Below, piece after piece: positions 49,072 through 57,538 of a stretch of 64,000 nucleotides of DNA. Source of the stretch: an uncultured Sphingomonadaceae bacterium. Lineage in GTDB: Bacteria > Pseudomonadota > Alphaproteobacteria > Sphingomonadales > Sphingomonadaceae. A program made the position numbers and the translations under genes. Under the pieces are notes generated by a model. It was not told where the DNA came from, searched no databases, and was given only the letters and a program-made list of their open reading frames with translations. The stretch is from contig CANLQG010000002.1 of the NCBI GenBank assembly GCA_947493195.1, forward strand, positions 461,045-525,044. Reading direction: 5' to 3'. The first letter of the stretch is position 1; every line of letters begins with the position of its first letter.

Positions 49072-49248
49072 TCAGGCTTCTGAGTTACAGGCCGGCAGGG
49101 TCGTGTAGATGACTTGGCGCGTCGGTTTGCGTCCCATACGCGCGAGTAGGCTCATTGTGGTGCTCAGCCTATCGTCTGCATCTGAGCGATTGAAAGGAGG
49201 CTCGACCAAGGAACTTAACCTCGTCGTGGTCTCAGTGGCTTCTGACAT
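49072..49248 (-). CDS. 58-residue protein ahead of the SppA-like protease
   Basis: Unrecognised. It begins MSEATETTTRLSSLVEPPF and contains SLLARMGRKPTRQVIYTTLP before ending CNSEA. AGGGGAG stands 5 nt before the ATG, a strong site. It stops 3 bp before the protease GTG, so the protease probably depends on its translation. It is polar, with a short basic middle, and could be a substrate, adaptor or antitoxin-like partner. The frame and RBS are seen; the role is not known. Confidence 0.55.
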   Translation of the reverse strand: MSEATETTTRLSSLVEPPFNRSDADDRLSTTMSLLARMGRKPTRQVIYTTLPACNSEA

Positions 49249-49560
49249 TGCAACTCCCCTTGGTTCCCTTGAAGGCTCATTAGATTATCTAGGATAATTT
49301 GTGAATCCCCCAATGACGTATCCAGTTCCAGCATTACGACGCGGCTTGCTGGTTCGAGGATCGACGCTTCACGCGGCGCGGTCGAATGGGAAGCAACGAG
49401 AAGCTTTTGGAGTTTGGCTGGCCTGAAATGCCCGCCTATCAGAATAGTAACAAAGCCGCACCGATCCCGCTAGTTGGGCGAGAAATCGCGGGGCCCGATT
49501 GCCTTCCGACGGTAGGTCTCGGCGATGAGCGTTCGAACGTTTGGCTGAATCTATCCGTCC
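49249..49560. other. Region without a clear gene
   Basis: 312 bp between the 58-codon ORF and the end of the frame that continues the HEPN gene. A + strand ORF from 49386 has no good ribosome-binding site and runs antisense into that frame, so I do not call it. A short minus-strand stretch near 49490-49550 reads TLIAETYRRKAIGPRDF and could be a gene relic. Confidence 0.4.
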
Positions 49561-49788
49561 TCACGCCACCAACGCCTCTTCGCTCTCAACCCACCCCTGC
49601 ACTTCTCGATGAAGCGCTTCTATCTCGGGAAAATGCGGATGGTCGGCGAACTCGGCAATGTCGAACCTGGCGCAGAAATCGAGGTCAATCAGCGACATGT
49701 AGTTTTCGTGGATCAGGACTTCGCGGACTTGGTCGATCGCGTCGATGTGCTCACGTTCTTCGGGGTCGGCGGAGTCTAGCAGGAAGTG
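49561..49788 (-). other. In-frame continuation of the HEPN gene past its TAG
   Basis: Directly after the TAG of the HEPN gene the same frame stays open for 75 codons to TGA at 49561, reading HFLLDSADPEEREHIDAIDQ at first and ending WVESEEALVA. Third positions are mainly G/C, as in real genes of this DNA. No start codon stands near its front; the only ATG is in ENYMSLID. So it is the 3' part of a once longer gene, or is read through the amber codon. Confidence 0.6.
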
Positions 49789-50304
49789 CTAGTAACCATC
49801 GACGATGATCGCCTCGCTGTGGCTCTGGATCTCGGTAACGATGCGCAGGATTTCCTGGATCTTGGCAGACAGTTCGGCTTCGGTGCTGAAGAAGATGTTG
49901 CCGTTGGAATGCGCCGTCTCGTTCCGGTCTTTTACCAGCTTCGTGTAGTTGCCGATCTTGCCGTTGTCGCACTGGATGAGCTTGAGGAAGCGCATCACGT
50001 TGCTCTCGTTCACGACATGGAAGGTGAAGGGGCTGGTGGATTCCAGCAATGCTTTTTCCATGTCCTTGCCAAAGCCGATCAGTGCGGTCGCAAAGTCGGC
50101 TGGCTTGATGAGCTTGATCTGCCAAATGTTGAAGTAGACGAAGCACATGGTGAGCATGTGGTAGGCGAGGAAGGCGAACTGGTATTTCCCGCTTTCGCAA
50201 TTGTCGTTGAACGCCTCCCACAGGAACCGGACGTACTGCTCCTCTTTGGCAGTGCGATAGGAAATTGGCAAAAAACCTTCGAGTTGTCCTGCCTCGTCAA
50301 TCAT
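49789..50304 (-). CDS. HEPN-motif protein coupled to HsdMS
   Basis: 171 residues, mostly alpha-helical. RNETAH at 127-132 fits the Rx4-6H active-site pattern of HEPN ribonucleases. Its ATG overlaps the HsdMS stop by ATGA, so it is made together with the restriction enzyme. HEPN proteins commonly act as RNA-cutting toxins or abortive-infection effectors; a guard function triggered when restriction fails is conceivable but inferred. The gene ends in TAG with a coding-like frame continuing for 75 codons, so the native protein may be about 247 residues. Confidence 0.6.
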   Translation of the reverse strand: MIDEAGQLEGFLPISYRTAKEEQYVRFLWEAFNDNCESGKYQFAFLAYHMLTMCFVYFNIWQIKLIKPADFATALIGFGKDMEKALLESTSPFTFHVVNESNVMRFLKLIQCDNGKIGNYTKLVKDRNETAHSNGNIFFSTEAELSAKIQEILRIVTEIQSHSEAIIVDGY

Positions 50305-52898
50305 GCTGTCGCCACCTCCTCGCCCGCACCCCAGACGCGGTCGATGGCGGCTACGATCTTGGCTTCAAAGCGTGCGATGAGTTCGCGGTTTGCATCGACT
50401 AGCGCATGCTCGCCCTCGATCTCTGCGATGATCGCTTTTTGCACTTCGATTGAAGGGACTGGGACGTTCAAATCCGCCAAAATGCCCTGCGACAAGTTTC
50501 GGATGTTGGCACCTTGGCCCACCGTCTTCATCCTGTCAGCAAACTGAGCCGACTTGAAGAAATGTGCGAAGAATCGAGGGTTGCAGTTTAGCTTGTTGAA
50601 GCGGGCCCTGATGGTGAAACCCGAAAACGTTGCATCCCCGATGTCAGCTGGCACGAGCATCGAGCGGCCAACCAGTTCCGGGTTGCCATTTGAGCGAACG
50701 AACAGGATGTCTCCTTCTCTCAGCATGTAGTCGGCGCTTACGCCCCCCTGGATAGAGACATTCGACAATTCGGTAGCCGGGACAACAAGGTTGTTCTGAA
50801 AATCGCCCACGCCAACAATCCTGGTCGGTTGACCGTCGTCATCCTTCGTGAAGTTAAGACCGTTCTTGAAATCGCAGAGTTCGCCAAGCTTTGTCGACTG
50901 CCATTCTGGATCGATGGCGATGTGAGGGCGGTAGTTGTCGAGAACGGTCTGGGCACCGTTGATGACCTTCTGATAGCCCTCAATCTCAGCCACAATCTCC
51001 CGCTGCATCTCAATTGGCGGGAGGGGGATTTGGAAGCGTTCCACAAAGTCGCGCGGCACTCGCTGAAGTCCACCGGTTCCGGTCATGTTGGCGGTCGCTG
51101 GTGCGCGAAAGCTTGGATGCATCACGCAGCGATAAACCCATTCCGCGTGGACCTCGTCACGAGGTCGCAAAACATAAAACTCGCTCGATCCGAAGCCGAT
51201 GCCGTTCGACAGGCCTTGCGCGATCCCAGCCTTTCCGTTCTCGAAGCATGGCGTAACTTTCGCAAGAAGGACATCACCATCTGCGAAATACGTGTAGCTG
51301 GCACCGACTTCCGAAAGCGGCTTCGTCTCTTCGGGCGTAAAGGTAATGCGGTGCTCGTTAAGCGTTGCCATGGGGACGAATGAAACAAGGGTTTCTGGAG
51401 GCTTGTCCGCGACCTCTGACTTACGCGGGTTAATCGTACAAACATCTCCAATTGCGACGCGCGGCACATCATATTCAATTGCTGCGGCCTCTCGATACCG
51501 CTCACCGCTAAGATTGAATTGGCCATCTTCGCCGATGCGGTTTCGCTCGACTGAAAAACCTATTGAGGAGGCCAGCTCCGGTTTTCCGCCGCCACGCTGC
51601 TCATTTAGCCATACTGTCAATTCAGCTTTTACTTGAGGCAGTTGCGTGCCCTTTACGGACTTGCGCTGCGCACCAAGTCCGAAGCCATCATTTTCGATCT
51701 TGAAAAAGGCGACGCTATCGCTGGACTTGGCAACCGCAGCGTCCAAGACCAGGATTGAGGTCTTCACGCCTGAGTAGGGATTGAACACGCCAGCAGGCAG
51801 CGAAATCACAGCCGCGAGATGCTTTTCGACCAGCGCCTTGCGCAGTTCAACATAAGCGCTTTGGCTCTGGAAAATGATGCCTTCGGGTACGACTATCGCC
51901 GCACGGCCCTTCGGGGTCAGGTGTTCGGCGATGTAGTCGACGAACAAAACCTCGCTACGCTTCGAAGCGATCGAGAATTTCGTATGCGGCTTGATCCCGC
52001 CTTTCGGCGACATGAAGGGTGGATTGGCAAGGATCACGTCCGCCGTCTCGCCCCATTTGTCCTCGCTGGTTAGCGTGTCGTATTCCTCGACCTTGGGATC
52101 GAGGAAGCCGTGCAGGTACAAGTTGACCAGGCTCAGCCGCACCATGTCCGGTGAGATGTCGTAGCCTTTTATGTTGTTCGCCAATCGCTCGCGATCATCG
52201 GTGCCCAGCAAATCGCCCGAATAGCGCTTTGGGTTGTCTATGGCTGCTTCGGCTGCATCCGCGACTTCCGGAACGTCCCCGGGCGGCTTCGGCTCCGTCG
52301 TATTTGCTTTCAGGATATGCTTGTAGGCTGAAATCAGGAACCCGGCTGTGCCACAGGCCGGATCGAGGATCACCTCGTCTTTCTTCGGGTCGATGATCTC
52401 GACCATGAAATCGATGATGTGGCGGGGCGTGCGAAACTGCCCGGCGTCGCCTTGGCTTCCCAGCACAGAAAGCAGGTATTCGAACGCATCGCCTAGCCGC
52501 TCGCTATGGTCGTAGGTAAAGCCGTTTATCTCACGCAGGAAGCTGCGCAGCGTTTCCGGATCACGATAGGGCAGATAGGCGTTGCGGAAGATGTTGCGAA
52601 AGAGCTCGGGCAGCCCTTCGTTCTCGACCATCTTGAGCAGAGCTTCGGAATAGAGGTTGAGCATCTCCTGCCCGCTCACGCCCGGTGCCAGCAGTTTCGA
52701 CCAGCGATAGCGCTCATACTCGTCGGTAAAGAACTTCCGGTCGAACTCCATTTCCTCGGCTTCGAGATCCATGTCGTCCATGAACTTGTAGATCAGCGCT
52801 ATGGTGATCTGTTCGACCTGACTCTTGGGATCGGGAACCTTGCCAACGAGGATGTCCCGGCAGGTGTTGATGCGGCGCTTGGTATCTGTGTCTAGCAT
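50301..52898 (-). CDS. hsdM: Type I restriction-modification HsdM-HsdS fusion protein
   Basis: 865 residues. N-terminal HsdM adenine methyltransferase: DPACGTAGF at 179-187 binds SAM, NPPF at 292-295 is the catalytic motif, preceded by an N-terminal helical domain. From about 470 on it is a full HsdS: first target-recognition domain, then a conserved helix (REIVAEIEGYQKVINGAQTV), a second TRD, and a second helix (KAIIAEIEGEHALVDANREL). Normally HsdM and HsdS are separate. It lies 9 bp after hsdR, followed by the HEPN gene. It would methylate and specify the recognition site alone. Confidence 0.92.
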   Translation of the reverse strand: MLDTDTKRRINTCRDILVGKVPDPKSQVEQITIALIYKFMDDMDLEAEEMEFDRKFFTDEYERYRWSKLLAPGVSGQEMLNLYSEALLKMVENEGLPELFRNIFRNAYLPYRDPETLRSFLREINGFTYDHSERLGDAFEYLLSVLGSQGDAGQFRTPRHIIDFMVEIIDPKKDEVILDPACGTAGFLISAYKHILKANTTEPKPPGDVPEVADAAEAAIDNPKRYSGDLLGTDDRERLANNIKGYDISPDMVRLSLVNLYLHGFLDPKVEEYDTLTSEDKWGETADVILANPPFMSPKGGIKPHTKFSIASKRSEVLFVDYIAEHLTPKGRAAIVVPEGIIFQSQSAYVELRKALVEKHLAAVISLPAGVFNPYSGVKTSILVLDAAVAKSSDSVAFFKIENDGFGLGAQRKSVKGTQLPQVKAELTVWLNEQRGGGKPELASSIGFSVERNRIGEDGQFNLSGERYREAAAIEYDVPRVAIGDVCTINPRKSEVADKPPETLVSFVPMATLNEHRITFTPEETKPLSEVGASYTYFADGDVLLAKVTPCFENGKAGIAQGLSNGIGFGSSEFYVLRPRDEVHAEWVYRCVMHPSFRAPATANMTGTGGLQRVPRDFVERFQIPLPPIEMQREIVAEIEGYQKVINGAQTVLDNYRPHIAIDPEWQSTKLGELCDFKNGLNFTKDDDGQPTRIVGVGDFQNNLVVPATELSNVSIQGGVSADYMLREGDILFVRSNGNPELVGRSMLVPADIGDATFSGFTIRARFNKLNCNPRFFAHFFKSAQFADRMKTVGQGANIRNLSQGILADLNVPVPSIEVQKAIIAEIEGEHALVDANRELIARFEAKIVAAIDRVWGAGEEVATA

Positions 52899-52907
52899 GA
52901 GGCGTCT

Positions 52908-55442
52908 TTATGGGAGGAACGGATTCAGGGACACATAGTCCTTGATATATTCAGGGATGCGACGGACCCATTCCTTGGGCACGGCCTTCAGGTCCTTCAT
53001 GCCGAAGATCGGATTCACGTTGAGATCTGCCACCCGGCCATCGTCGATGATGCGGCGGACGTTGGCGTCCTTGATGTATGCTTCGAAGTAGTAGCGCATC
53101 TGGGCGATCCGGTCAGCTTGCTCGGGCTTCTGATCGAGCAGAAACTTCTGGAACTCGTCGTCGATGAGCTCGTCCTTCGACTTAAATCGCGGGATATGGC
53201 CGAATGCCTTCTCGATCAGCTCGCGCACCGTAAGGCGGCGATCGAGCCCGGCGGCACGGCGAAGCTTGTCGAGGCTGAAGAAGTCGTCCGGCTTGTCGAA
53301 AACGGTCTCCACGACGCGCCGCACGGCTGCCTCCCAGTTCTGCTGCTCGACCATGGCGGCCAGACCAGTATCCTGGCGGACGGTGTCCTCGAACTTCTGG
53401 AAGAACTCACGATCGATACGCATGCCTTCGGGGCCGATTTGTTCCTCGTGTTGCGTGGCAATTGCGTCAGGCTGGAAAGTCTCAAACCCGGCGAAGCCGG
53501 TGCGCGGCGTTTCGACCTTGTTAATGAAAGGCTGCGCTGCTGGCTTCGGGAGGGTCAGCTCTTCATCGTAGTCGAACTTTTCCTCGAAGAACTTGTAGTT
53601 GGCGAAGAAGTCGAACAGGCGGAACTCTGTTTTTTGGAGGTCGGCAATCTGCGCCTTGAGCGCCGGATCGCGCATTTCCTCTGCAAACCGATGTTTGCGT
53701 GTCCCACGGCCCTTCATTTGCACGAAATCGGAAGGGCTGAAGATTGGCCGCATCAAGGCCAGGTTGAGGATGTCGGGACAATCGTAGCCAGTCGTCATCA
53801 TGCCGACCGTGACGCACACGCGCGCCCTGCTGGTTCGGTAGTGTTCGTTGAACCAGCTTCGCCCCTCGAGATTGTTGTTCGCGAACTGCACGGTCATGGC
53901 TTGGGCCTTCATGACATCGCTTGTGACCTGCATTGCGAAGTTTGACTGATATTTCCCTGGCCATAGCTGATCGGCCATCTCGTTCAGGATCTGAGCGAGT
54001 TTGGCGGCGTGGTTCTGGCTTACCGCGAATACGAGCGATTTGCCGAACTCACCCGTCACCGGATCGCGCAGGCCGTGCTTCAGGAAGGTCCCGCAGAAGA
54101 CATCGTTGGTTGCCTTTGCGAAGAACTTCTTCTCGAAGTCCCTTCCCCCGAACGCCTCTTTTACCTCGTTGCCATTTTCGTCCGTAACTTCGACGGTGAA
54201 GCCTTCATCCGATAGCAGCTGTGTCGTGATTTCGGTCCGGGCATCCACGACGTAGGGGTTGATAAGGAACCCATCCCTGACCCCATCGAGCAGCGAATAG
54301 CGGAAAGTCGGATCACCACTTTCGCAGCCGAATGTCCTGTAGGTATCGAGCAACATGCGCCGTTCGGTCTCGCGGGGATCGCGCGCGGTGGAGACCTTCT
54401 TCGATTGCTTGACGTAGTCCTTCGGCGTGGCGGTCAGACCGAGCTTGTAGCCTACGAAATACTCGAAGACGGCGCGAGCGTTTCCGCCGATCGACCTGTG
54501 CGCTTCGTCTGAAATAACCAAGTCAAAATCTGTAGGCGCGAAAGCCCTGCGAAACTTGTCGTTGAAGAGTAGCGACTGGACTGTGGTTACGACGATGTCG
54601 GCCTTTCGCCAATCGTCCTTCTGTTCCTTGTAAATCACGCAAGTGAAGTCGTTCTTGAGCAAAGCCTTGAATGCCTTGTCGGCCTGAATTTCCAGCTCGA
54701 TCCGGTCGACCAGAAACAGGGCACGTCTTGCGTTACGGGTCTTGAGGAAAAGCTTGATGATTGCTGCTGAGGTCAGCGTCTTGCCGGTGCCCGTTGCCAT
54801 TTCGAACAGGAACCTGACATCGCCCTTCTTCACAGCGCGCTGGACGGCGCGGACTGCCCGTTTCTGATAGTCACGCAGGAAGCGAAGATTGTTCTTCTCG
54901 ACAAACGCGGGGCGCTCATCCTCGTTCTTCCAACCGGCCTCGCTTGCGTAGTTCGGCAGTTGTGTGAGCGCGATAAAGTCGCTCGCTACCGGCTCATTTG
55001 CTAGACGATCGGCGTCCGGTTGGAATGTATGGTGATCCTTGATCTCGCCGGGACCGGGAAATTTGGTGATGACGCTGGGGTTCCCCTGCTTGAGATCCCA
55101 AAGATAGTGAATGTTTCCGTTTGAAAGGATCACGAAGCGAGCGTTTTGCTCCCGCGCATAGCGCCTAGCTTGCTCCTTAGCGGACAGAGGATTTTTGCTC
55201 TCGGATTTTGCTTCGAGGACAATCAATGGTCGACCATCTGCGTCGAGCAGCAGAAAGTCGATGAAGCCGTTTTTGGTGGTCTCGAAATCCTCACCCAGGT
55301 CGTTGATCTGTGTTTCGGTGATCTTGGTGTTCGGCTCTAGAACGATGTTTGCGGGACCGTTGGCGTCATCGAAAAAGCGCCACCCTGCTTCTTCGAGAAG
55401 GCGATTGATCTTGAGTCTGGCAGTGGCCTCTTTTGCCCGCAT
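52908..55442 (-). CDS. hsdR: Type I restriction enzyme HsdR subunit
   Basis: 844 residues. N-terminal nuclease: Asp62, then EAK (77-79) in LIVLEAKSES, the PD-ExK site. SF2 translocase: Walker A ATGTGKT (216-222), DEAH box in VISDEAHRSIGG (312-315), and KGRGTRKH as a late helicase motif. The C-terminal part is EcoEI-R-like. It translocates and cleaves unmethylated DNA. The start at 55442 is chosen because GGAAGGGAG lies about 10 nt before it; an upstream reading adds 84 unlikely residues. It heads the restriction operon. Confidence 0.93.
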   Translation of the reverse strand: MRAKEATARLKINRLLEEAGWRFFDDANGPANIVLEPNTKITETQINDLGEDFETTKNGFIDFLLLDADGRPLIVLEAKSESKNPLSAKEQARRYAREQNARFVILSNGNIHYLWDLKQGNPSVITKFPGPGEIKDHHTFQPDADRLANEPVASDFIALTQLPNYASEAGWKNEDERPAFVEKNNLRFLRDYQKRAVRAVQRAVKKGDVRFLFEMATGTGKTLTSAAIIKLFLKTRNARRALFLVDRIELEIQADKAFKALLKNDFTCVIYKEQKDDWRKADIVVTTVQSLLFNDKFRRAFAPTDFDLVISDEAHRSIGGNARAVFEYFVGYKLGLTATPKDYVKQSKKVSTARDPRETERRMLLDTYRTFGCESGDPTFRYSLLDGVRDGFLINPYVVDARTEITTQLLSDEGFTVEVTDENGNEVKEAFGGRDFEKKFFAKATNDVFCGTFLKHGLRDPVTGEFGKSLVFAVSQNHAAKLAQILNEMADQLWPGKYQSNFAMQVTSDVMKAQAMTVQFANNNLEGRSWFNEHYRTSRARVCVTVGMMTTGYDCPDILNLALMRPIFSPSDFVQMKGRGTRKHRFAEEMRDPALKAQIADLQKTEFRLFDFFANYKFFEEKFDYDEELTLPKPAAQPFINKVETPRTGFAGFETFQPDAIATQHEEQIGPEGMRIDREFFQKFEDTVRQDTGLAAMVEQQNWEAAVRRVVETVFDKPDDFFSLDKLRRAAGLDRRLTVRELIEKAFGHIPRFKSKDELIDDEFQKFLLDQKPEQADRIAQMRYYFEAYIKDANVRRIIDDGRVADLNVNPIFGMKDLKAVPKEWVRRIPEYIKDYVSLNPFLP

Positions 55443-55714
55443 ACCGTTACAGCTCCCTTCCAGCCCCACTCGCTGTAAGCATTCGGGTCCACTTGGCAAA
55501 CGTTCGCGTGGTATCACGGCCGCACGCTGGCGTGGTGTGACGTCCGACACTACCAAAAAATCATAGAAATTTGACCGAAACCGATCATAGCATATGCGAG
55601 AGTGAACTGCGGCTGGCCCATTGCATTGATTGAATGGTCGGCGTAGACATTTGGCCGTTCGAGCGTCGCCTTCTAACGCCGGAGTGAACGCCATAGAGGC
55701 TTCCCCGTCGGTTC

Positions 55715-55942
55715 CTACCGAGGCGTCTCGAACTTATCTTCAGTCAATAGGTGGGACGCCGATGTTTCGAGTGCATTGGCCAGCCGGGCAAGCACATCTA
55801 GCGAAACTGAATACCGGCACCGTTCGATCGCACTAACATACGTTCGGTCGATCTCTGCTGCCGCCGCCAGGTCCTCTTGCGACCACCCCTTCGCAATGCG
55901 CAGTCGCTTCATGTTTTGCGCTAGTGTTTGACGAAGCTCCAT
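55715..55942 (-). CDS. XRE-family helix-turn-helix regulator
   Basis: 75 residues: a compact lambda-repressor-like HTH (LAQNMKRLRIAKGWSQEDLA, then EIDRTYVSAIERCRYSVSLD). Size and form are like restriction-controller C proteins. It lies 272 bp upstream of hsdR on the same strand, so it probably times or limits restriction-enzyme expression after the element enters a new host; this is inferred. The spacer holds the hsdR promoter and no other gene that I can support. Confidence 0.82.
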   Translation of the reverse strand: MELRQTLAQNMKRLRIAKGWSQEDLAAAAEIDRTYVSAIERCRYSVSLDVLARLANALETSASHLLTEDKFETPR

Positions 55943-56066
55943 CCATACGATGGCAGCCCGTTGCAGCGCATTTCACCACGGAGTATACTCTTCAAGGCTA
56001 TTGAAGAGATGGCCGTGCTCAGCTCCGAGTTCGACTATCTAATTGCGATGCGAGAGTAGTCTGAAG

Positions 56067-56414
56067 ATGAAAAATCACGTGAAAATCGTCCTCGGACTAG
56101 CGGCTGTCTTAACGCTGGGCGTGATCGTTTCGTGGTGGAACAGATACGAAATATCTCACTTTCAAGGGCAAATCTTCGCGAAGCACGATCATTGGACCGG
56201 GGAAACCTACCTTTGCGATGCAATGCGTTGCGCTCTACCTTCGATGCCTGTGCCCCGCGACCTTTTCGCCGAAATTGGTTACGACCTTTTAGACCAGGGC
56301 GCTGATCTTCCGGCGGAACACAACCCTCTTTTAGAAATTCCGGTCGATGACATCGAGCGTGCACGCAAAGGGATTGCAGACGACCAGGTAACAGCCGAGA
56401 GCGCATCTCGCTAA
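56067..56414 (+). CDS. Small membrane-anchored protein of unknown function
   Basis: About 115 residues. One N-terminal transmembrane helix (IVLGLAAVLTLGVIVSWW), then an exported or periplasmic domain with two Cys (LCDAMRCALP) that could bridge. The ATG at 56067 is preferred to an upstream TTG because the helix then starts properly. Six bases separate it from the next gene, so the two form a unit. It is the only membrane protein in the element, and a role such as superinfection exclusion is possible but not supported by sequence. Confidence 0.5.
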   Translation: MKNHVKIVLGLAAVLTLGVIVSWWNRYEISHFQGQIFAKHDHWTGETYLCDAMRCALPSMPVPRDLFAEIGYDLLDQGADLPAEHNPLLEIPVDDIERARKGIADDQVTAESASR

Positions 56415-56420
56415 GTTACG

Positions 56421-56792
56421 ATGGAAGCCGAAAGAGCCATCACCAGATTTTGCCTTGCGGAGCTTCGGGCGATGGGACGCAGGGGCGCATATCGACTGCA
56501 GCGGATGCCTGCGACAGGGATCTATGGTGACGATCATGGGCACAGGTCACTATGGGACGAATACCGATTTGAGGCTCAGGAAGGGCCGACGCCGGCTCTA
56601 GAGAGTGCATGGGATCAGGCCCTCTCACAGGTTGCGCAAGACGTGATCGAGAAGACCCATGCTCACACCAAGGCACTATTGAGCTGGCACCTACTTAGCA
56701 TGGAAGAGGAAGAGGCTTCAGACGCAATTTACCAAGAGGGGCTGGAGCAGGCTGCACTTGAGGCGCTGACGGAACTCGCGGCCGGGAGATAG
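56421..56792 (+). CDS. Helical acidic protein of unknown function
   Basis: 123 residues, not recognised. It is helix-rich, and the C-terminal half is acidic (HLLSMEEEEASDAIYQEGLE). It follows the small membrane protein by 6 bp, in the same direction, so both are probably one operon. GC-rich codon use resembles its neighbours, supporting a real gene. It converges with the nuclease-partner gene at 56939. Confidence 0.5.
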   Translation: MEAERAITRFCLAELRAMGRRGAYRLQRMPATGIYGDDHGHRSLWDEYRFEAQEGPTPALESAWDQALSQVAQDVIEKTHAHTKALLSWHLLSMEEEEASDAIYQEGLEQAALEALTELAAGR

Positions 56793-56809
56793 GCTTCCGG
56801 AAAACAAAT

Positions 56810-56938
56810 CTATTTAAACAGTTGCCACACTTCCTGGAACTCGCCCCCCTTCTTCACCTGGCCACTCCTCTTGGCGTCCACTATCAGCGGCCTGTCATTT
56901 TCGCCAGACAGAGGGTTTCTAGCGTTAGAGATGATCCT
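56810..56938 (-). other. In-frame open stretch after the 198-aa gene
   Basis: Beyond the TAA of the 198-aa gene the same frame stays open for 42 codons to a TAG, including RPLIVDAKRSGQVKKGGEFQ and ending EVWQLFK. The second half has coding-like third positions. It may be a former C-terminus or a relic of a separate gene, or chance; an open run this long is not rare. Confidence 0.3.
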
Positions 56939-57535
56939 TTAGCGATGTGCCTTCGCGACAATGGCTTCCCGCAAATTCTGGAAATGCGGGAGGGTCTCAA
57001 CAAGAGCCTTGGCGGCTACTGAAATCGGCTCCATCGCATCTTTCAGATTGCCCTGCGCGAAACCCTCCGCGATTGCTTCCTGATTGAAATCGATGGGAAG
57101 ATAGATGTCGTTTCCATCATGGCGAAACCCGGCAAGCTCGATCGCTTTCAAGTCGCTGGCGTGCTCTTCGAGAATTGCTCTGTAATCACGCACATACAGG
57201 TTGTCGTAATACCATTGAATGCCGATCGCTTCCTTCTCTGAGCGTGGAGTACAGTAGGAGGCGAGCCAGGTCTCAAGATCATCGCCGTTTCTGACCGAAA
57301 GCTCAAACCATGGATCGCTATCTCCCTCTATCAACCATGAACGCGGAGCGAACCATGCGTCGTCGGGGTCATCCCCATCATCAAAATGAAAATCCTCGTC
57401 ACGCAAGGCTCGTTCGAGAGCCTCCCAAGCTGCGGAATTGATCCTCGGGTCCATTTCTTCCTGGACGTGTGCGATAGCTTGCTCGAGATCACCGACATTC
57501 CGCGTAATTACGGCGCCCAGTTCACCATGTGACAT
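56939..57535 (-). CDS. Partner protein of the PD-(D/E)XK nuclease
   Basis: 198 residues, unrecognised. It is strongly acidic with an Asp-rich centre (HFDDGDDPDDAWFAPRSWLI), and a C-terminal helical part (PIDFNQEAIAEGFAQGNLKD). It starts 3 bp after the nuclease stop, so they are made together. It might inhibit or target the nuclease, like an immunity or adaptor protein. Its acidity would suit a DNA mimic, but that is speculation. Confidence 0.55.
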   Translation of the reverse strand: MSHGELGAVITRNVGDLEQAIAHVQEEMDPRINSAAWEALERALRDEDFHFDDGDDPDDAWFAPRSWLIEGDSDPWFELSVRNGDDLETWLASYCTPRSEKEAIGIQWYYDNLYVRDYRAILEEHASDLKAIELAGFRHDGNDIYLPIDFNQEAIAEGFAQGNLKDAMEPISVAAKALVETLPHFQNLREAIVAKAHR

Positions 57536-57538
57536 TTT

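Noticed and set aside
49386..49808. 140-codon plus-strand ORF
   Set aside because: No good RBS; overlaps antisense the frame continuing the HEPN gene, which has better coding composition.
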